Part shown: one piece after another, positions 30,016 to 43,289 of the stretch
Layout of the letters: each line of letters starts with the position of its first letter
Numbering within the stretch: the first letter of the stretch is position 1
DNA from: Myxocyprinus asiaticus
Taxonomy: Eukaryota > Chordata > Actinopteri > Cypriniformes > Catostomidae
Length of the DNA stretch: 64,000 nucleotides
Assembly: GCF_019703515.2 (NCBI RefSeq)
Contig: NC_059393.1
Location: forward strand, 14,013,501-14,077,500
Direction: 5' to 3'
Program-made: the position numbers and the translations under genes
Notes under the pieces: generated by a model
Told to the model about the DNA's origin: nothing
What the model saw: only the letters and a program-made list of their open reading frames with translations
Database searches by the model: none

Positions 30016-32133
30016 ACTAACTGGGGTCCAGGTCAGGAAGCAGACAAACTGGCTTATCCAAACGTCTGCTAGCTGCCTTGAGACGTCACACAGGTCACCT
30101 AAACTACAACACATAGAGAATGTATCACCTAGATATTACATAGAGACTGTGTCTGTTCCCCGAACTACCAAACACAAACCCCTCACCAAATCATTTAGAA
30201 ATGTTTTGTTATTAAGGTAAAACTTGATAACATAAATAACAAAAAAAATTAAGATAAATATATAAAGGTAGGGCTACTAAACATTAGATCTCTTTCAACC
30301 AAAGCACTAATTGTAAATGAAATGATTACAGATCGTAGTTTGGATGCGCTCTGTTTGACTGAAACCTGGCTTAAACCAGATGAATATATTAGTTTAAATT
30401 AATCTACTCCCCCAGGTTATTGTTATAAACATGAGCATCGTCTGAAGGGTCGAGGAGGAGGTGTTGCTGCAATTTACAGTGACGTTTTTGTTGTTACTCA
30501 GGGGACAGGATATAAGTTTAAGTCTTTTGAACTGATAATGCTTAATGTGACATCATCAGATATAAATAAAAATCTCTGTCTTCTCTTGCCCTTGCAACAG
30601 TATATAGATCACCTGGGCCGTATTCTGATTTCCTTGGTGAATTTGCACATTTTCTGTCAGACCTAGTAGTTACTGTGGATAGAGCTTTAATTGTTGGTGT
30701 CTTCAACATTCACAAAGACAATGAAAATGACACATTGGGATTAGCATTTATCGATATTCTCAACTCTCTTGAAGTCAGACAAAATGTGACAGGACCAACT
30801 CATCGCCATAATCATACGCTAGATTTAATTCTGTCATATGGACTTGATCGTAATACTATAGAAATTCTTCCGCAGAGCGATGACATCTCAGATCATTACC
30901 TCGTCTCTTGTATGTTGCGATCAGCTAATGTTACTCATTCTACACTATGCTATCGTTCAGGTAGAACTATTCTTTCGACCACTAAAGATAGCTTCACTAA
31001 TAATCTTCCAGATTTATCTTATATACTCAGTAAGCCAAAAAGTCTAGAAGAACTTGAAGTAATAACAGAAAATATAAATACAGTCTTCTCTAGCACTCTT
31101 GATAGTGTCACCCCCCTTCGATTAAAGAAAAAAGCCCCGCACCATGGTACAATGATCACAGTCATGCTCTCGAGGGCAGCTCGGAAAATGGAGCGTAAGT
31201 GGAAGAATACAAAATTAGAGGTATTTCGCGGTGCATGGAAGAATAGTGTCTATAGCTACAGATATTTTAGGTCAGCATATTTTAGCAAACTCAGAAAATA
31301 ACCACAACAATCCTAGGTGTTTATTCAGTACTGTGGCTAAATTGCTTAGGAATAAAGCCTCGACTGAGCTAGATATTCCGTCACAGCACAATAGTAATGA
31401 CTTCATGAATTTCTTTACTGATAAAACTGAAATCATCAGAAATAAAATTGGAATTATGAAATTGTCTGTCACAGTACCTCAGAAAACAGTGTCTCATAAT
31501 TTTCCTCACAAGCAACTTCAATCCTTTGCTGTCATAGGTCATGAAGAGCTAACAAAACTTATTGAAACATCAAAAGCCACAACATATACGTATGTTAGAT
31601 CCAATACCAACCAAACTCTTAAAAGAGGTATTCCCTGTAATCTCAGAACCTCTTCTTAATATTATTAACTCCTCGCTATCCTTAGGACATGTCCCAAGAA
31701 ACTTTAAAATGGCATATCATACCGCTTATTAAGAAGCCACAACTTGAACTGGCTAATTATAGACCGATTTCAAATCTCCCGTTTAAGTCAAAAATACTAG
31801 AAAAGGCAGTATCCTCCCAAATATGTTAATTTCTACAGAGAAATGGAATATATGAACAATTTCAGTCAGGAATTTCAGTCAGGATGACTTTCTCTTATCA
31901 TCTGATTGCGGCTGCATTTCACTTCTAGTGCTTTTAGATCTTAGTGCTGCATTCGACACGATAGATCACGACATTCTCTTGAATAGGCTAGAGAATTATG
32001 TTGCCGTTTGTGGAGTTGCATTAGCATGGTTTAGGTCAGGGTTCCCCAATTAGTTTTCACCAAGGGCCAAATTCTGTCAACAATATAAAGTCAAGGGCCA
32101 CGGTCCTTGATGTAATGACAAAGTGTTTGTGCT

Positions 32134-32215
32134 GCTATTATTATTATTATTATTACTACTACTATTGTTGTTTTTATTATTAAACTTTTTTTAATTATTA
32201 TTTTTTCTCAGTATT
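32134..32215. repeat. (ATT)n/(ACT)n microsatellite
   Basis: A TTATTATTATTATTATTA run followed by ACTACTACT and further T-rich repeats within the inserted element. Confidence 0.9.
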
Positions 32216-32655
32216 AGTAGCCCGTTTTATTTATTCAAACAATTATGAACATTTTGTTTGATACAGATACACAAAACTACACAACTTTGCCTGCTGGAGA
32301 AAAAGAGGAAAAAACCTTTAATGTAGAATCTGGATCTCCATGTCCTCCATGCGAGTCAACTGCACTGCCTCTAACTACAGATTCAATTATTAGACCTATT
32401 AGCATTAATATTGTTATTGTTCTTAAGGATAATATAACAAAGTATTGCAATAATTTCAATAAAGAAAAGGCCGTAAGCCAGTGTTTTCTTATAAATTATT
32501 TTGAATATTAGGCTATGCCTAAATTATTATTATTATTTTTTTATTATTTGTTTATTTTTATTTTTTGTACAGTGTTATTCTTATTGTGCAGTATTCCACG
32601 TGTATTTGTATCACAGTACCTTGTGTTATATGATCCAGGCATTAATCCAGGCATT

Positions 32656-32692
32656 ATATATACATAAATATATATATATATATATATATATA
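32656..32692. repeat. (TA)n microsatellite
   Basis: A TATATATA run of about 35 bp with one interruption near 32668. Confidence 0.9.
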
Positions 32693-35600
32693 AAAGAGTA
32701 GTTGGCTTCGGGAGTCTGTTTGGAATATACTCGTTGCAAAATACATGTGCAAATATAAATAGGACGTATATTTATGCAACAGCGCTCTTTACTCATCTCA
32801 CTCGCACAAAAACACAGATTATATACTCCTCAGAATGCATTAACACCATGGAAAGAACATAATGAAACAGTTAATGCCAAATTAGGTAAATAAATGCTTT
32901 AACAGCGTTCAATATATTAATCTCTAGCACTGACAGCTGGGCAGGAGACTGGTTGGTAAATGACTGTAGAACAGCAACAGTGCCGCCTAATGTACAGGGG
33001 TGATATTGTTTTTCCTTTTTATTTTTTTACGTACTCTGTGTATAGACCTTTTATCGGAAGTTTGTGGTTTAGATCCTATTTAGCAGACCGCTACCACTTT
33101 GTCTGTGTAAACGAGGAATTGTCAAATCAAACAAAGTATGAAGTTCCACAGGGATCAGTTTTAGGGCCTCTGCTTTTCTCCTTGTATATGCTTCCCCTGG
33201 GAGATATTATCAGGAATCATGGAATAAGTTTCCTCTGTTATGCCGACGATACCCAACTTTATATTTCTTCGAAACCCAACAAAATCTCACAATTCTCCAA
33301 ATTAGCAGAGTGTATCAATGAAATCAATGATTGGATGGCAAGAAATTTCCTTCTACTCAATTCCGACAAAACAGAGGTACTAATTATTGGACCAAAAACC
33401 TCTAAAAATAAGCCGCTAAAATATAATTTGACTCTTGATTGATGTACTGTTACATCGTCTTCTACAGCGAAGAACTTAGGTGTTTTATTTGATACCAATC
33501 TGTCCTTTGAAAATCAAATTACCAATGTTTGTAGAACAGTATTCTTCTACCTCAGAAATATTGCTAAGTTACAACACATGCTCTCTGTTTCTGATGCCAA
33601 AAAAACTAATTAATGCGTTCATGACCTCAAGACTAGATTATTGTAATGCATTACTGGGAGGATGTAAAGCAAGTTCAAAAAATTAAATTAAATTGGTTCA
33701 AAATGCAGCAGCCAGAGTGCTAACTAGAACCAAGAAATATGATCATATTAGCCCCATTTTATCATCGTTACATTGGCTACCTGTTAAATTTTTTATTAAT
33801 TTTAACATTTTGTTAACTATGTACAAAGCTTTGAATGGTCTAGCTCCGCAGTACTTAAGTGACTTTCTACCACACTATATTCCATCACGTTCATTACGAT
33901 CGCAAAACTCTGGCCTGTTAATAGTTCCTAGAATATCAAAATCCACAAAAGGAGGTAGATCCTTTTCCTATTTGGCTCCTAAACTATGGAATAGTCTCCC
34001 TAACACTGTTCGGGATGCAGACACACTCACTCAGTTTAAGTCTAGATTAAAGACTCATCTATTTAGCCAGGCATACACCTAATTTATCCATCAACTCACA
34101 ATTAGGCTGCTTTAGTTAGGTCTGCCAGAACCAGAAACATTTATCATGATCTATAACTGCAAATAAATTGAATGGCATCTACGCTAATATTATCCTATTT
34201 GTTTCCCTGTCTCAACCTCGGGATTCATGTCCCGTGGTTACCAGATTAGGCCAGATCCAGCTCTGTTCCTGCTTGGTGCCGTACTCCACTGCTACGTGTC
34301 GCTGAGAAATGACAACTAAATGCAGCCGGACAACACTTCAGTCTATTACGATGGACTTTAGGGGATGAACTGATGTCAACTTCAACCATAAGACATGGGA
34401 TACTTCATATGCCACTGCCTGAACTTTAGACTTAGGATAGACCTCACCGAAATGACCTGCCGGTTGAACAGCGATACACCTCACTGATCTCTGCCTGCAT
34501 CACAGTAGGCCTGGTTTATCCCAAGGTTATTTATCTAATGGAGATTTGTGTTCCTTGCCACAGTCGCCTTCAGCTTGCTCACAGGAGTTCTAAATACAAT
34601 TATTATTTATTTATTTAATTTTTATACACTTTACGATCATATTTGATCAAACTACACAATGATTACTCTAAGACTTTATAGATATTACGGTTTCATTTTC
34701 TGTTAATGCATGATTTTCTGTAAAGCAGTTTAAACGATGTGTGTTGTGAAAAGCGCTATACAAATAAAACTTGACTTTTCTATTCTCTTCCTGTTTCATA
34801 TACACTACGTGAGCTGTCTCACACACAGCTGTCTATCTGCTCTCAAATCTTCCCATAAAAATGCAGAAATTTGTTTTTAGTTTTACTTAATACTACGTGT
34901 TACCATCCTAAATGTAGGCCGTTAACAGAAAATAAATAAATAAAAAGGCAAAGTGATCTTCACCAGTATAGTAATGATGGATCCTTCACATTTGGCACAT
35001 GGGGGAAAATGGTACGTCCCGCCTATTCGACGGTTATTGGCACCGGCATTCTGATTCAAACTGCCCGGTTTTATTGTCGATCCATGTCATCGTTACCCAG
35101 CCAATGTAAGAGAGTTGCCGAGAAGAAATCCCCGCTGTGTGTGCGTCAGAGTACGGACGCCTCGCCCCTCTCGTTTAATACAAACCGTTTTCCACTCTCC
35201 CTTTGGTTTCTGTTTTGTTGGTACGGCCTGCGGATACACACTCATAATATGGCATGCCGTTTAAACATTTATTCCTTCAAACTCACTAGTATGTATTTAT
35301 ATTAGGGGTGGGTAAAAATATTGATTTACCGATGCATCACGATCTTTGATCGATATCGACCCAGATAGCAAACAGACATAGAATCAACGTAGAATCGATG
35401 TCTCTCGTGGCATTGAAACGACGTTGATCTCCGACGTTTATGCCACATCTTTTTGCTTATCGAAGTCACATTGAATCTACGTCGTTCACGCCACCCGAAA
35501 ACTAACATAAAATCGACCTAATTGGTTTGCTTACCTGACATTGAAACGATGGTGATTTCAGTTGGGTGAATCTACGTTATACAATCAATGTATTTTATAC

Positions 35601-36574
35601 TTTTGTTTTTAAAATCCCAAATACTTAAAAATGAATAAATCACCCTATATATTTACCCTTCATTAAACACACAGCACATTCAGTTACAAATTATTATATT
35701 TATTCAGAATATATACAAATACATAATTCTTTGGAGTTAACTTTTTCTACAGTATATAAATCTTAATACTTAACAGCCAATTATAGAAAAATGCCTTCAC
35801 GCTGTTGCATTCACAAATTGATGTATAACAACAAATTACAGGCTAAATTAAAGGTAGTGTCAATTTTACAGATATTAAGAGATAGCTCATCCATAAAATT
35901 AAAATACTTTCATCATATACACACCCTAATGTTGTTCTAAACCTTAGAATTTTTTTATTCTTTGGAACAAAAAAGGAGATATAAGGCAACGCATTTGGTA
36001 CTGACATTCTCAGTCACCATTTTCTTTCATTGCATATTTCTTTTCTATTTAAGTGAGTTGTTGACTGAAATTCAATATTGCAATATCTTCATTTGTGTTT
36101 CACCAAATGATAACATACAGATTTGTAACATATGGAGCCCCCTAAGATCCCCCAATAGCTTTGCATTCCTTGCAAAAAATAACTGTGGTTTTTGTATAGT
36201 GACCATAATTTAACAATTGTATTTGTAGTAAAACCATAACCACAAATCTTACCATGGTTTTAGTTGTAACCATATTTTAACCATGAAACTTGTAGTGAAA
36301 CCACTGTGTAATATCACAGGACAATGAAAAGTTTGGTAACTTAGAAATTTAGAAATTAGAATTTTGTCATTCCTCTGGTATTACTACTATAATTAAACTA
36401 TTTTTACTGCTGAAAAAAAAAATTAACCGTTATAAAAATTAAACCTTGTTTTACTACAGAAATTTTTGTTTAACCATGGTATTTGAAAAATATTACTACA
36501 GGATTTACCATGGTTACGAAAGTCAAGTTTGCTAAAATTTTACTAAAGTACATTTATTGCGAGGGAGCAATAAT

Positions 36575-37490
36575 AAAGGGTTAGTTCACCCAAAAATGAA
36601 CATTTTCTCATCATTTACTCACCCGCATGATATCCCAGATGTGTTTGACTTTCTTTCTTCTGCTGAACATATTTGAAGAAAAATAGTCAAATATCTCAGC
36701 TCAGTAGGTCCTTAAAATCCAAGTGGATGGTGATTCAACTTTTAAAGCTCCAGCATAAATGTCATCCATACGACTCCAGCGGTTAAATTAATGTCTTCTA
36801 AAGCGACATGATTGCTTTTGGTGCGAAAAAGATCAATATTTAAATATTTTTTTAACTTTAAAGCATTGCTTCCGGTCAGCAGCAGTATGGGCATGTGACA
36901 TAATCACGCTGGAATGTTCACACAAGAACTGATGCGTGTGCGACACACGCAGAAGAGCAGCGCTGTTTACAGCTGAGTTGGAGGAACACTGTACAGGAGC
37001 TTTGTTGGTTTTGGTTTAGATCTGTATTTGTATCTGTTTGGTGCATTTGTGTTCTTATCCTGGATGTCTAAACCAAGATAAAAACATGAGATTATGCCCG
37101 TAACATGCCAACGCAAATTCATCACACAAGACATGTCCGCAGTGCTCTCATGAATGCGTATACTGCTGCTGCCCGGAAGCGATGGTTTATGGTCAAAAAT
37201 AACTTAAATATAGACCTTTTTTGCACCAAAAGGGATTGTGTCACTTTAGAAGACATACATTTAACCGCTGGTGTCATATGGATAACGTGTATGCTGACTG
37301 TCAGTGATTTTTGGAGTTTCAAAAGTCGGATTACTGTCCACTTAAATTTTAAGGACCTACTGAGCAAAGATATTTTACTATTTTTCTTCAAATGTGTTCT
37401 ACAGAAGAAAGAAAGTCATACATATCTGGGATGGCACGAGGGTGAGTAAATGATGAGAGAATTTTCATTTTTAGGTGAACTAACCCTTTA
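36575..37490. mobile_element. Foldback MITE (GGGTTAGTTCACCC family), copy 2
   Basis: It starts AAAGGGTTAGTTCACCCAAA and ends GGTGAACTAACCCTTTA. Arms pair over several hundred bp (CTTTCTTTCTTCTGC against AGAAGAAAGAAAGTC; GACTCCAGCGGTTAAAT against the inverted copy near 37265). The centre (about 36860-37150) is unlike that of the other two copies. Confidence 0.88.
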
Positions 37491-37546
37491 CGTTAAGCAA
37501 ACCCTTAGTGACAATATGCTTACAATTATATCTAAATGTTTTCTTG

Positions 37547-38305
37547 AAGGGTTAGTTCACCCAAAATTTTTAATTCTCTCATCTTTTGCTCACCCTCATA
37601 CCATCCCAGGTGTGTATAACTTTCCTTTATCTGCAGAATACAAAGGAAGATTTTTAGAGGAATACCTCAGCTCTGCTGGTCCATACAATGTAAGTGAATG
37701 GTGACCAAAACTTTTAAGCTCCAGAAAAGCACATAAAAGCAGCATAAAATTAATCCATAAGACTAGAGTGGTTTAATCCATGTCTACTGAAGCAATCCAA
37801 CTGGTTTTGGGTGAGAACAGACCAAAATATAACTCCTTTTTCATTATAAATCATGACATCAGCAGCCTCCTTGACGATCATGATTCCAAGTTCGATTACA
37901 CTTCCTAGAACCATCTAGCGCTCTGTGCATGTGTCAAGCACTAGGAAGTGTAATAGAGATAGAAATTATTATCGTGCCTAGAGACTGCAATGGCAAGATG
38001 TACAGTGAAAAAGGAGTTACATTTTGGTCTGTTATCACCCAAAATGACTGGATCACTTCAGAAGACATTGATTATACTACTGGAGTCAGATTGATTACTT
38101 TTATGCTGCTTTTATCTGCTTTTTGGAGCTTCAAATGTCTGGCCACCATTCACTTGCATTCTATGAACGTACAGAGCTGATCCAGTATATTCTTCTAAAA
38201 AAAATTTTTTGTGTTCTGCAAAAGAAAGAAAGTCACACATCTGGGATGGAATGAGGGTGAGAAAATTATGAGAGAATTTTCATTTTTGTGTGAACTATCC
38301 CTTTA
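37547..38305. mobile_element. Foldback MITE, copy 3, 56 bp from copy 2
   Basis: It starts AAGGGTTAGTTCACCCAAAA and ends GTGTGAACTATCCCTTTAA, with CTCACCCTCATACCATCCCA against TGGGATGGAATGAGGGTGAG. The centre contains its own inverted pair (TCGATTACACTTCCTAG against CTAGGAAGTGTAATAGA). Same family as 20667-21321. Confidence 0.88.
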
Positions 38306-40645
38306 ATTAAAGGGATTTTCTGCAACTGGATCAAGTTCTTTGCTCTTGCAGTTCAAGTTCAAGTTATATTTGCATACATCTAATTTTGAAGAGAACTTGC
38401 AAGTAGACAGCCATCCATATAAAAACATAAAAAAGTCTTGTGTGGTGTAAGGAAGACTGGAATAGACATCTGTCTAGGTTGACTAGATAAGGCTAACATC
38501 TGTATGTTCTCTGTTTTCAACTGGGGCTCACAGAAAAACAGAAGACCTGCAGTAAAAATTGCCATATTACCCAATTCAGTATCAAACCTTATCTGGTCAC
38601 AGGAATATTCCCAATACTATAACAACTCTTATGATGCCTTTAAAACCCTATACAAGTTTTTGTGTCCTGGGCGATACAGCATTTTAGAGGCTGAAGCAAG
38701 GAGCAGTGAGTAAGTTGGCCAAATTTCTGTGAAAATTTTTGAAAAAAGAGTCCCTGCAAATACTGAGGTCATGTGACTTTGTATTAAAACTCTGGCATCA
38801 ATTCACACTCTTAATTTAAAGTAACATAGCAGCATTGTGAGAAGTTCCTTTCTTTTACATGTTGTTTTCATGAAAAATAGGCTACATGCTGCAAAAACTT
38901 GAACATGTAATATTTGGGCAGTAATATGTTAGGAAATAACAATAAATGTATTTGTTTTCATAAATTAATTTATGAGGTATTTTTATGGTCTTGCCCTTTT
39001 AAGGGTTAATTATCAGCAGACTTACAAAATATTTTATAAGTACTTTTTTCTGGAGTAATTCATTTGCATCAGTAAGTGTACAGGCAATATTTATTTCCAC
39101 TGACATCTGTTTTTTGGTCTGCACCATGTATGCTTCATCCATGCATTTGCAAACCCCCCTCTGATAAGACACAAAATTTGCAAAGGTGGAAAATTATAAT
39201 CAGTAATGAGCAAGCCTTTACCATTTAGTGATGTGCTGTGATGTGGCTCTGTTGAGGAGTTCCTCCCTAAAGGTAAAAGAAAAGCCATCAATCACAGTGA
39301 AACTGCATTTAAATAGTGGGTCATTCCATAATAAACTCAAGTCTTATGAATGTAAATTCTAGAATTATAAAGAAATAACAGGTTATTCTATTTTGAATAA
39401 AAAAAATAAAAAAAACATGCTCATTTGGACCTCTGTGGTGAACATTAGTGCAGAAAATGCCACAAGGTTTGTCCCTAAAATTAAAACAGTCTTTGAGAAA
39501 GTAATGACAGTTTTAACATTTATTCACCTAGTGTATTATTGACTCAGTATGGTGCGCATGGCACCACTGGAGGCTCATGCGCGCGTCAAAGGACATTCGC
39601 GAGCGGAAGACAGATAAATTATTGAACTAAAGTTAGTTTAGAAAATATGAGTGAAATTTATCATGTTGAATTTGACCATCTACAACAACTGAAATGAGTC
39701 CAACATGGTGAATTATCTAAATTTTCCTCAGTAACCAGCTGCCTCACAGAAAACTGGGCAGTGCGCAAACAGAGCATTTACCAAACGGGAATGTTTTTAA
39801 TACACTGAAGGATAAAACAATTCAAATTTAAAGTGATATTCAATGATAGACTGCCAAACCATTGTGTGAAATGATGAATAAAAATACATTTATTCTTACC
39901 TTTTTCTAGCGACGCATCCACTGATGGTTGGCCCCTTGAAGATTCAAAAATGTGCATGTGCAAAACTCCGATTTCCTTAACCAAGTTTCATCATAGAACA
40001 AATCAGTCGGCTGTACATGTTGATGAATTAACTTCATTTCGACGTTGAATATATGTTCTATTTTCGACCTAACAACGTTCTGATGTACCGACCAAATAGT
40101 GAATGTTGATTCAACACTGAAAATTGATCAACGATCCCAACATTTACAACTAAAAATAGACATTGAATCGATGTCTCCTTGCTATCTGGGGATTCTTAAA
40201 TCCCATGAATGATCTTCACCTCTATAACTCTGAGACAAAATCACTCACATTTGTAACCAAATTTGGTGCTATGTGACTAAAACGTATATATTTGGCAACT
40301 GGCTGGTACATTTTTAGCTTTAACTCACTAGTGATTGTGTGGCATAGTGGTGGAGTATTCAGCAGCGAGATCCTTTCACTGCGTGTTGAGAGTAAAAGTT
40401 GTTCCATGTAATGCGTATACAAAGACGAGATCCACGCAACTGATTTGTCATTGAATAATGTCTCGTTTAATGCCTTTTCTGTTCTCTACAGTCAGCTGTC
40501 GATAAAAAAATATAAAATAAAAAATTCAATTCAAATCATGCATAGCACAGATGAGAAAAATCCATTCGATTCTCTGTCGTTAACATGCACTCATCTACAA
40601 ACGCTCTTTACAAAAATGCCGGTTTTGTTAAAGAGACAGTACTGA

Positions 40646-41081
40646 GGGGCCTGGTTAGCTTAGCAAGTAAAAGACACTGACTACCACACCTGGAGTCGCA
40701 AGTTCAAATCCAGGGCATGCTGAGTGACTCCACTTAGGCTTCCTAAGCAACCACTTGGCCCGGTTGCTAGGGTGGGTAGAGTCATGTTGGATTAACCTCC
40801 TTGTGGTCGCTATAATGTGGTTCTCGCTCTTGGTGGGCCGTGTGGTGAGTTGTGCATGGATGCTGCGAAGAATAGTGTGAAGCCTCCACACGTGCTAGGT
40901 CTCTGCGGTAATGCACTCAACAAGCCACATGATAAGATGCGCGGATTGACGGTCTCAGATGTGGAGGCAACTGAAATTTGTCCTCCCTCCACCCGGACTG
41001 AGGCGAGTCACTACGCCACCACGAGGACCTAGAGCGCACTGGGAATTGGGCATTATCCCCCCCCCCCCCCCAAAAAAAAGG
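40646..41081 (+). mobile_element. tRNA-derived SINE, copy 1
   Basis: The 5' end GGGGCCTGGTTAGCTTAG is tRNA-like (A-box), with B-box-like AGTTCAAATCC at about 40700. The body shares GCAACC-CTTGGCCCGGTTGC and AGATGCGCGGATTGACGG with the other copies. It ends in a C-run and A-run. CAGTACTGA at 40637-40645 is repeated at 41082-41090 as target duplication. Some tRNA-domain positions are mutated. Confidence 0.88.
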
Positions 41082-41967
41082 CAGTACTGATTTTAGCATG
41101 TCTTCAACAAATCAATGGAAAATTTAAAAACTTGTAAATAGTACAAATAATGCAATTAAACAATTAAAATATTACAAAAAAACAATATATAAAATATAAT
41201 ATATTATCTATTGGTTGAATACATGGATTTGTTCATTTATAAAAGGCCAAAAGTGACCAAAATGATGAAAAACAAAAAAAAAATACTAAATTCATATTTT
41301 CGTAATGTACTGTACCTAGCTAGAAGGTTTCCTGTATATTTAACAGCATTAGCTAGGAGATAATTTCTTTCATATGTAAGCAAAAGGGATATTATATCTT
41401 AAATATATCCATATGAATCAATATCGAATCAGAATCTAATCCAGAGCTTGTGAATCGGAATCCAACCGAATCGGGAAATCCGTGTGATCTGTAGGGTATC
41501 GGCATACCCAGCCCTAATTTGCATGTTTATAGCACTTATTTTTTTAGTTACTAGTAAGCATACTAATCGTGACTAGTAGACAATCTTTCGATCTACGATT
41601 CATGCAAACATTTATAAATGAATGGAGAGCCTCATTCCTTATACTGTAACATATACAGTACTTACCTAATACAGTATGTGTTGAGGAACTCCATACTCCA
41701 CTGCTTCCTTGAGAATTTATGTATGATCCTATCATTCAGTCTTTTACGTGTTTTAGATCCTCCAATAAGACATTTTGCATCGATATTTTGGCAAATTTTG
41801 AAAGTCTCTCTTCACTTGTCGCTTGAACTACAAGCAGACTTGATGCATTAATGTGATACTGAAAGCTGATTGGCTTGAATGGTTACCTCTGATAATAATT
41901 GGTTATAAATGCCGAAGGAGGCAAATTTAATTTCGTCTTGGTTTTGAATTTTGACGGAAGCAGTTAT

Positions 41968-42045
41968 ATTCAGTGCCTAGAATAAATTAGAATGTAGTGA
42001 AATAAACAATACATAACAAATGAACACAATAAAAAAAGGCATGGG
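41968..42045. repeat. Repeat shared with 28866-28965
   Basis: It carries ATATTCAGTGCCTAGAA, AGAATGTAGTGAAATAAAC and ACATAACAAATGAACACAAT in the same order as 28866-28965. Confidence 0.5.
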
Positions 42046-42773
42046 TCAACTTTATAATGATAGTAGGCAAAGACTTTACTGTTTTAAACATTTTCTCTTT
42101 AATCCATTTGTAGCTTAATTTCACTGTGGAACTAGTATTAAGATTAAACATTTAAGTGCTACATATTGCTTTACAATAACATCATAGTACACTTCTAGCA
42201 ATGCTCTCTCACATATTAAGCTATTCTAACTGCACTTATTTCCATCATTGGTATACGTTGCAATAGTAATAGATGTAGCAGGTAATGGTGGTAATAGACA
42301 AGAACTGTACCATTTTGTACATTGAAATGTCATGAAATATTTTATACAAACTTGCTGTAAACATTTCTTCAGTCACCTCGGCATTCCTACAGCTTGAACC
42401 ACTGTAGCTGAAAAACCCACATTACACAGATGACGTTGCTTCATTTGAATCATTTTGATTGGTCAGTACACTAGTGACAGGAGGCTTTATGCCGTCAGCC
42501 TCCTTTGGCATTCATACCAATTAATAAAGTGATTAAAACTCACCTGGGGAACAGTGCATAAAAGGAAAAAAAATATTTAAAAAATAATTAAAGGCATTAT
42601 ATTGTTATATTAGCTATATTAGATAAATAGAGTATGTAAACTGATTAAAACAACTGATAATTTAATCATTTTTGTTGTTACGTTCATTTTGGATAAATTT
42701 TTGAGGAGGATCAGCTTCCCTTGCCTCCTCTGGTGAGCTGCCTCTGGATACAAGTACTTTATTAGAAACTACC

Positions 42774-43046
42774 CAGACAGCAAATGTACATCTCCAAGAT
42801 GTATAAGAGTTTCATCTGGAAAGCATGGATTCTAATTTTTGTATATAAACATCTTTAAAGTAGATTTTATGTACACTGTATATCATAAACATCTCAAATA
42901 CATCTTCTGAATGTCTTTTTGACATCCGAGAGGAACCCTCTTATCTGTCATACATGTATGTCTATAAGTGAACACCCTAAAAAACAATCTTCCATATGAA
43001 AAAGCATCAGATTGATGTCTGTGTGATTTACACGTGCTATCTGGTA
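42774..43046. mobile_element. Miniature element with CCAGAYAGCA ends, copy 1
   Basis: The left end CCAGACAGCAAATGTACATC pairs loosely with the right end TTTACACGTGCTATCTGG. It contains GACATCCGAGAGGAA, which occurs inverted at 59660 in a related copy. No ORF. Confidence 0.6.
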
Positions 43047-43289
43047 GGGTCTATTTCCAACTGTTACCAGTAAAATTTTTCATTTTACTTCTAAGGTTTT
43101 AATTGGACTATACTGTAGCCATTCTGACTAGTCATTATGACAAGTAAAAAAGCTGTTGTAACACATGTGATAAGAATTGCTATGAGTAACACTTGGAACA
43201 GACACATAAGTAATAATAAAACTGGAATAGATGATGATTACTATTGAAATAAGTACTAGTATCAAATAAATAAGGACTGGTATCTAAAG

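Larger units (their letters stand above)
32041..33056. mobile_element. Insertion (hAT-like left end) inside the LINE reverse transcriptase
   Basis: The reverse transcriptase reads GVALAWFRS up to 32040 and resumes as WFRSYLADRY from about 33048. The insert starts CAGGGTTCCCCAAT, a hAT-type end. The flanks GTTTAGGT and GTTTAGAT agree at seven of eight bases, like an 8-bp duplication. I could not find a matching inverted right end, so it is decayed or recombined. Confidence 0.7.
30260..34082 (+). pseudogene. LINE ORF2 remnant (endonuclease plus reverse transcriptase)
   Basis: The endonuclease part includes LLNIRSLSTKALIVNE, LCLTETWLKPDEY, RGGGVAAIYSD and SDDISDHYLVSCML. It is interrupted by TAA at 30400-30402 and by frameshifts near 30560 and 31280. 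The reverse transcriptase reads LANYRPISNLPFKSKILEKA, LLDLSAAFDTIDHDIL, VPQGSVLGPLLFSLYM and the catalytic CYADDTQLYIS. The C-terminal part includes MTSRLDYCNALLGG, QNAAARVLTRTKKYDHISPI and PKLWNSLPNTVRDADTLTQF. Several stops (for example the TGA after TLD near 33440) make it non-coding. Confidence 0.88.
29140..34777 (+). mobile_element. Near-complete LINE (L2/CR1-like) with ORF1 and ORF2, inactive
   Basis: It has an ORF1 remnant with an SGNH-like domain, then ORF2 with endonuclease and reverse transcriptase, then a long 3' UTR ending GTGAAAAGCGCTATACAAAT and AAAACTTGAC near 34777. This tail is typical of L2-type elements of fish as I remember them. The 5' end is uncertain and could be upstream of 29140. 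A 1-kb insertion splits the reverse transcriptase. Confidence 0.88.
35360..40190. mobile_element. Non-autonomous DNA element with CCCAGATAGCAA ends
   Basis: CCCAGATAGCAA at 35360 is inverted as TTGCTATCTGGG ending at 40190. Both ends carry subterminal variants of GAATCGATGTC and ACGTTGA-T. Length is about 4.8 kb, with no transposase. Two foldback MITEs have landed inside. No certain target duplication. Confidence 0.65.
35305..41514. mobile_element. Outer DNA transposon relic split by a 4.8-kb insertion
   Basis: The left piece starts GGGGTGGGTAAAAATATTGA with TCGATATCGAC. The right piece ends TAGGGTATCGGCATACCCAG then CCC. Ends and the AATC-rich subterminal sequence are those of one element type. 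The insertion occupies 35360-40190 and a SINE lies in the right piece at 40646-41081. That the halves belong together is inference. Confidence 0.5.
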
